A DNA stretch of 64,000 bases from positions 51,617,733 through 51,681,732 of the forward strand of contig NC_068571.1 of NCBI RefSeq assembly GCF_025698545.1, written 5' to 3'. Shown here in pieces: positions 63,533 to 64,000 of this stretch. The notes under the pieces were generated by a model. The model saw only the letters and a list, made by a program, of their open reading frames with translations. It searched no databases and was not told the origin of the DNA. Each line of letters starts with the position of its first letter. The first letter of the stretch is position 1. This DNA comes from Gossypium raimondii. Its lineage: Eukaryota; Streptophyta; Magnoliopsida; Malvales; Malvaceae. The position numbers and the translations under genes were made by a program.

Positions 63533-64000
63533 TCAGTTATATTCACGTACATCAGCCAATGAAAAAGACCGCCAGTTAGAGAAATTCCGGCCACCACTCG
63601 ACGGTGATGAAGAAGGGGTAATACTAATACTGTTATTATACAAAGAAACCATTTTCGTTTGTGGGTGTAATGGAGGTAGTAATAACCTAGGACTGGAAGT
63701 TGAAGAAGAATCCTCACCAGCGCTTGAAAAACTATCAGTCTCAGAACCACTCATTGCAACAGCAAGTGCTAATGTGCTTTTACTTGAACTTATTGGTCTA
63801 ATGAACTTTTTGCTCCTGTTTTTATCCCATATATGATTGATTGCTAATAAATTTCTCCTTCTTCTAGTATAAGCATTTTCAGGTTTTGCTATGTCTTTAA
63901 TGGAGGAAGCTGATGATGCATCGACTAAACTCGTGTAAGACTTTGATTTTCCATTGTAGAAACTCGAGATGCTTCTCCTGCAAGAAAACCCAGACTTTTT
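63533..64000 (-). CDS. OXS3-like protein, C-terminal part (runs off window)
   Basis: The last coding portion of a minus-strand gene; its start lies beyond position 64000. The frame is open to the window edge, but a strong acceptor ('ttttcttgcag', cut after 63978) suggests the exon may begin at 63977. Motifs in order: SSFYNGKSKSYTSLVDASSA, SSIKDIAKPENAYTRRRRNL, SSKSTLALAVAMS, LPPLHPQTK and a final NWRSFSLADV. These are the conserved blocks of the OXIDATIVE STRESS 3 family. These are small, largely disordered nuclear proteins that raise tolerance to heavy metals and oxidative stress in Arabidopsis. The N-terminal part of the family signature is not in view. Stop codon at 63533-63535. Confidence 0.85.
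   Translation of the reverse strand, partial: KKSGFSCRRSISSFYNGKSKSYTSLVDASSASSIKDIAKPENAYTRRRRNLLAINHIWDKNRSKKFIRPISSSKSTLALAVAMSGSETDSFSSAGEDSSSTSSPRLLLPPLHPQTKMVSLYNNSISITPSSSPSSGGRNFSNWRSFSLADVREYN

Overview
The window is nuclear DNA of a flowering plant, a eudicot. It is AT-rich, the genes are split by many short GT-AG introns, and the intergenic space is packed with small palindromic (MITE-like) repeats. The proteins recognised are all plant types. The repeat style, especially elements opening with TAGACCTGTTCATGGGCC, is what I associate with cotton and other Malvaceae. That genus-level guess is inference only.

Layout. (1) 2423-4297, minus: GT-2-like trihelix transcription factor, two exons. 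(2) 4298-22571: about 18 kb with no convincing gene, filled with foldback elements, one clean hAT-type MITE, a CACTA-like end, tRNA-derived modules and a possible solo LTR. (3) 22572-28467, plus: complete 17-exon F-box/LRR protein of the SLOMO/FBL15 type. (4) 29575-33506, minus: seven-exon gene for a small, probably thylakoid-lumenal protein that I cannot name; its three large introns each carry MITEs. (5) 37888-40926, plus: six-exon cysteine-containing-LRR protein of the RAD7/rhp7-like type. (6) 41789-43162, minus: YlmG/YGGT-family chloroplast membrane protein, with a MITE filling intron 2. (7) 43765-44212, plus: decayed fragment of a PAA2/HMA8-type copper P-type ATPase. (8) 44213-55644: repeat-rich gene-free DNA. 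(9) 55645-62140, plus: complete 27-exon ERECTA receptor kinase, with a 194-bp intron/exon tandem duplication inside the gene. (10) 63533-64000, minus: 3' part of an OXS3-like gene that runs off the window.

The exon chains were built by hand from splice sites and reading frame. Each complete gene closes in frame: trihelix 586 aa, SLOMO-like 1005 aa, lumenal protein 232 aa, RAD7-like 755 aa, YlmG 254 aa, ERECTA 983 aa. The genes do not form a functional cluster. They are independent housekeeping and developmental loci: ERECTA for organ shape and stomata, SLOMO for auxin-related meristem timing, two plastid proteins, one putative DNA-repair LRR protein and one stress regulator. I see no novel multi-gene system. 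The most unusual features are the duplicated ERECTA exon, the ATPase relic, and the density and intron preference of the MITE families.
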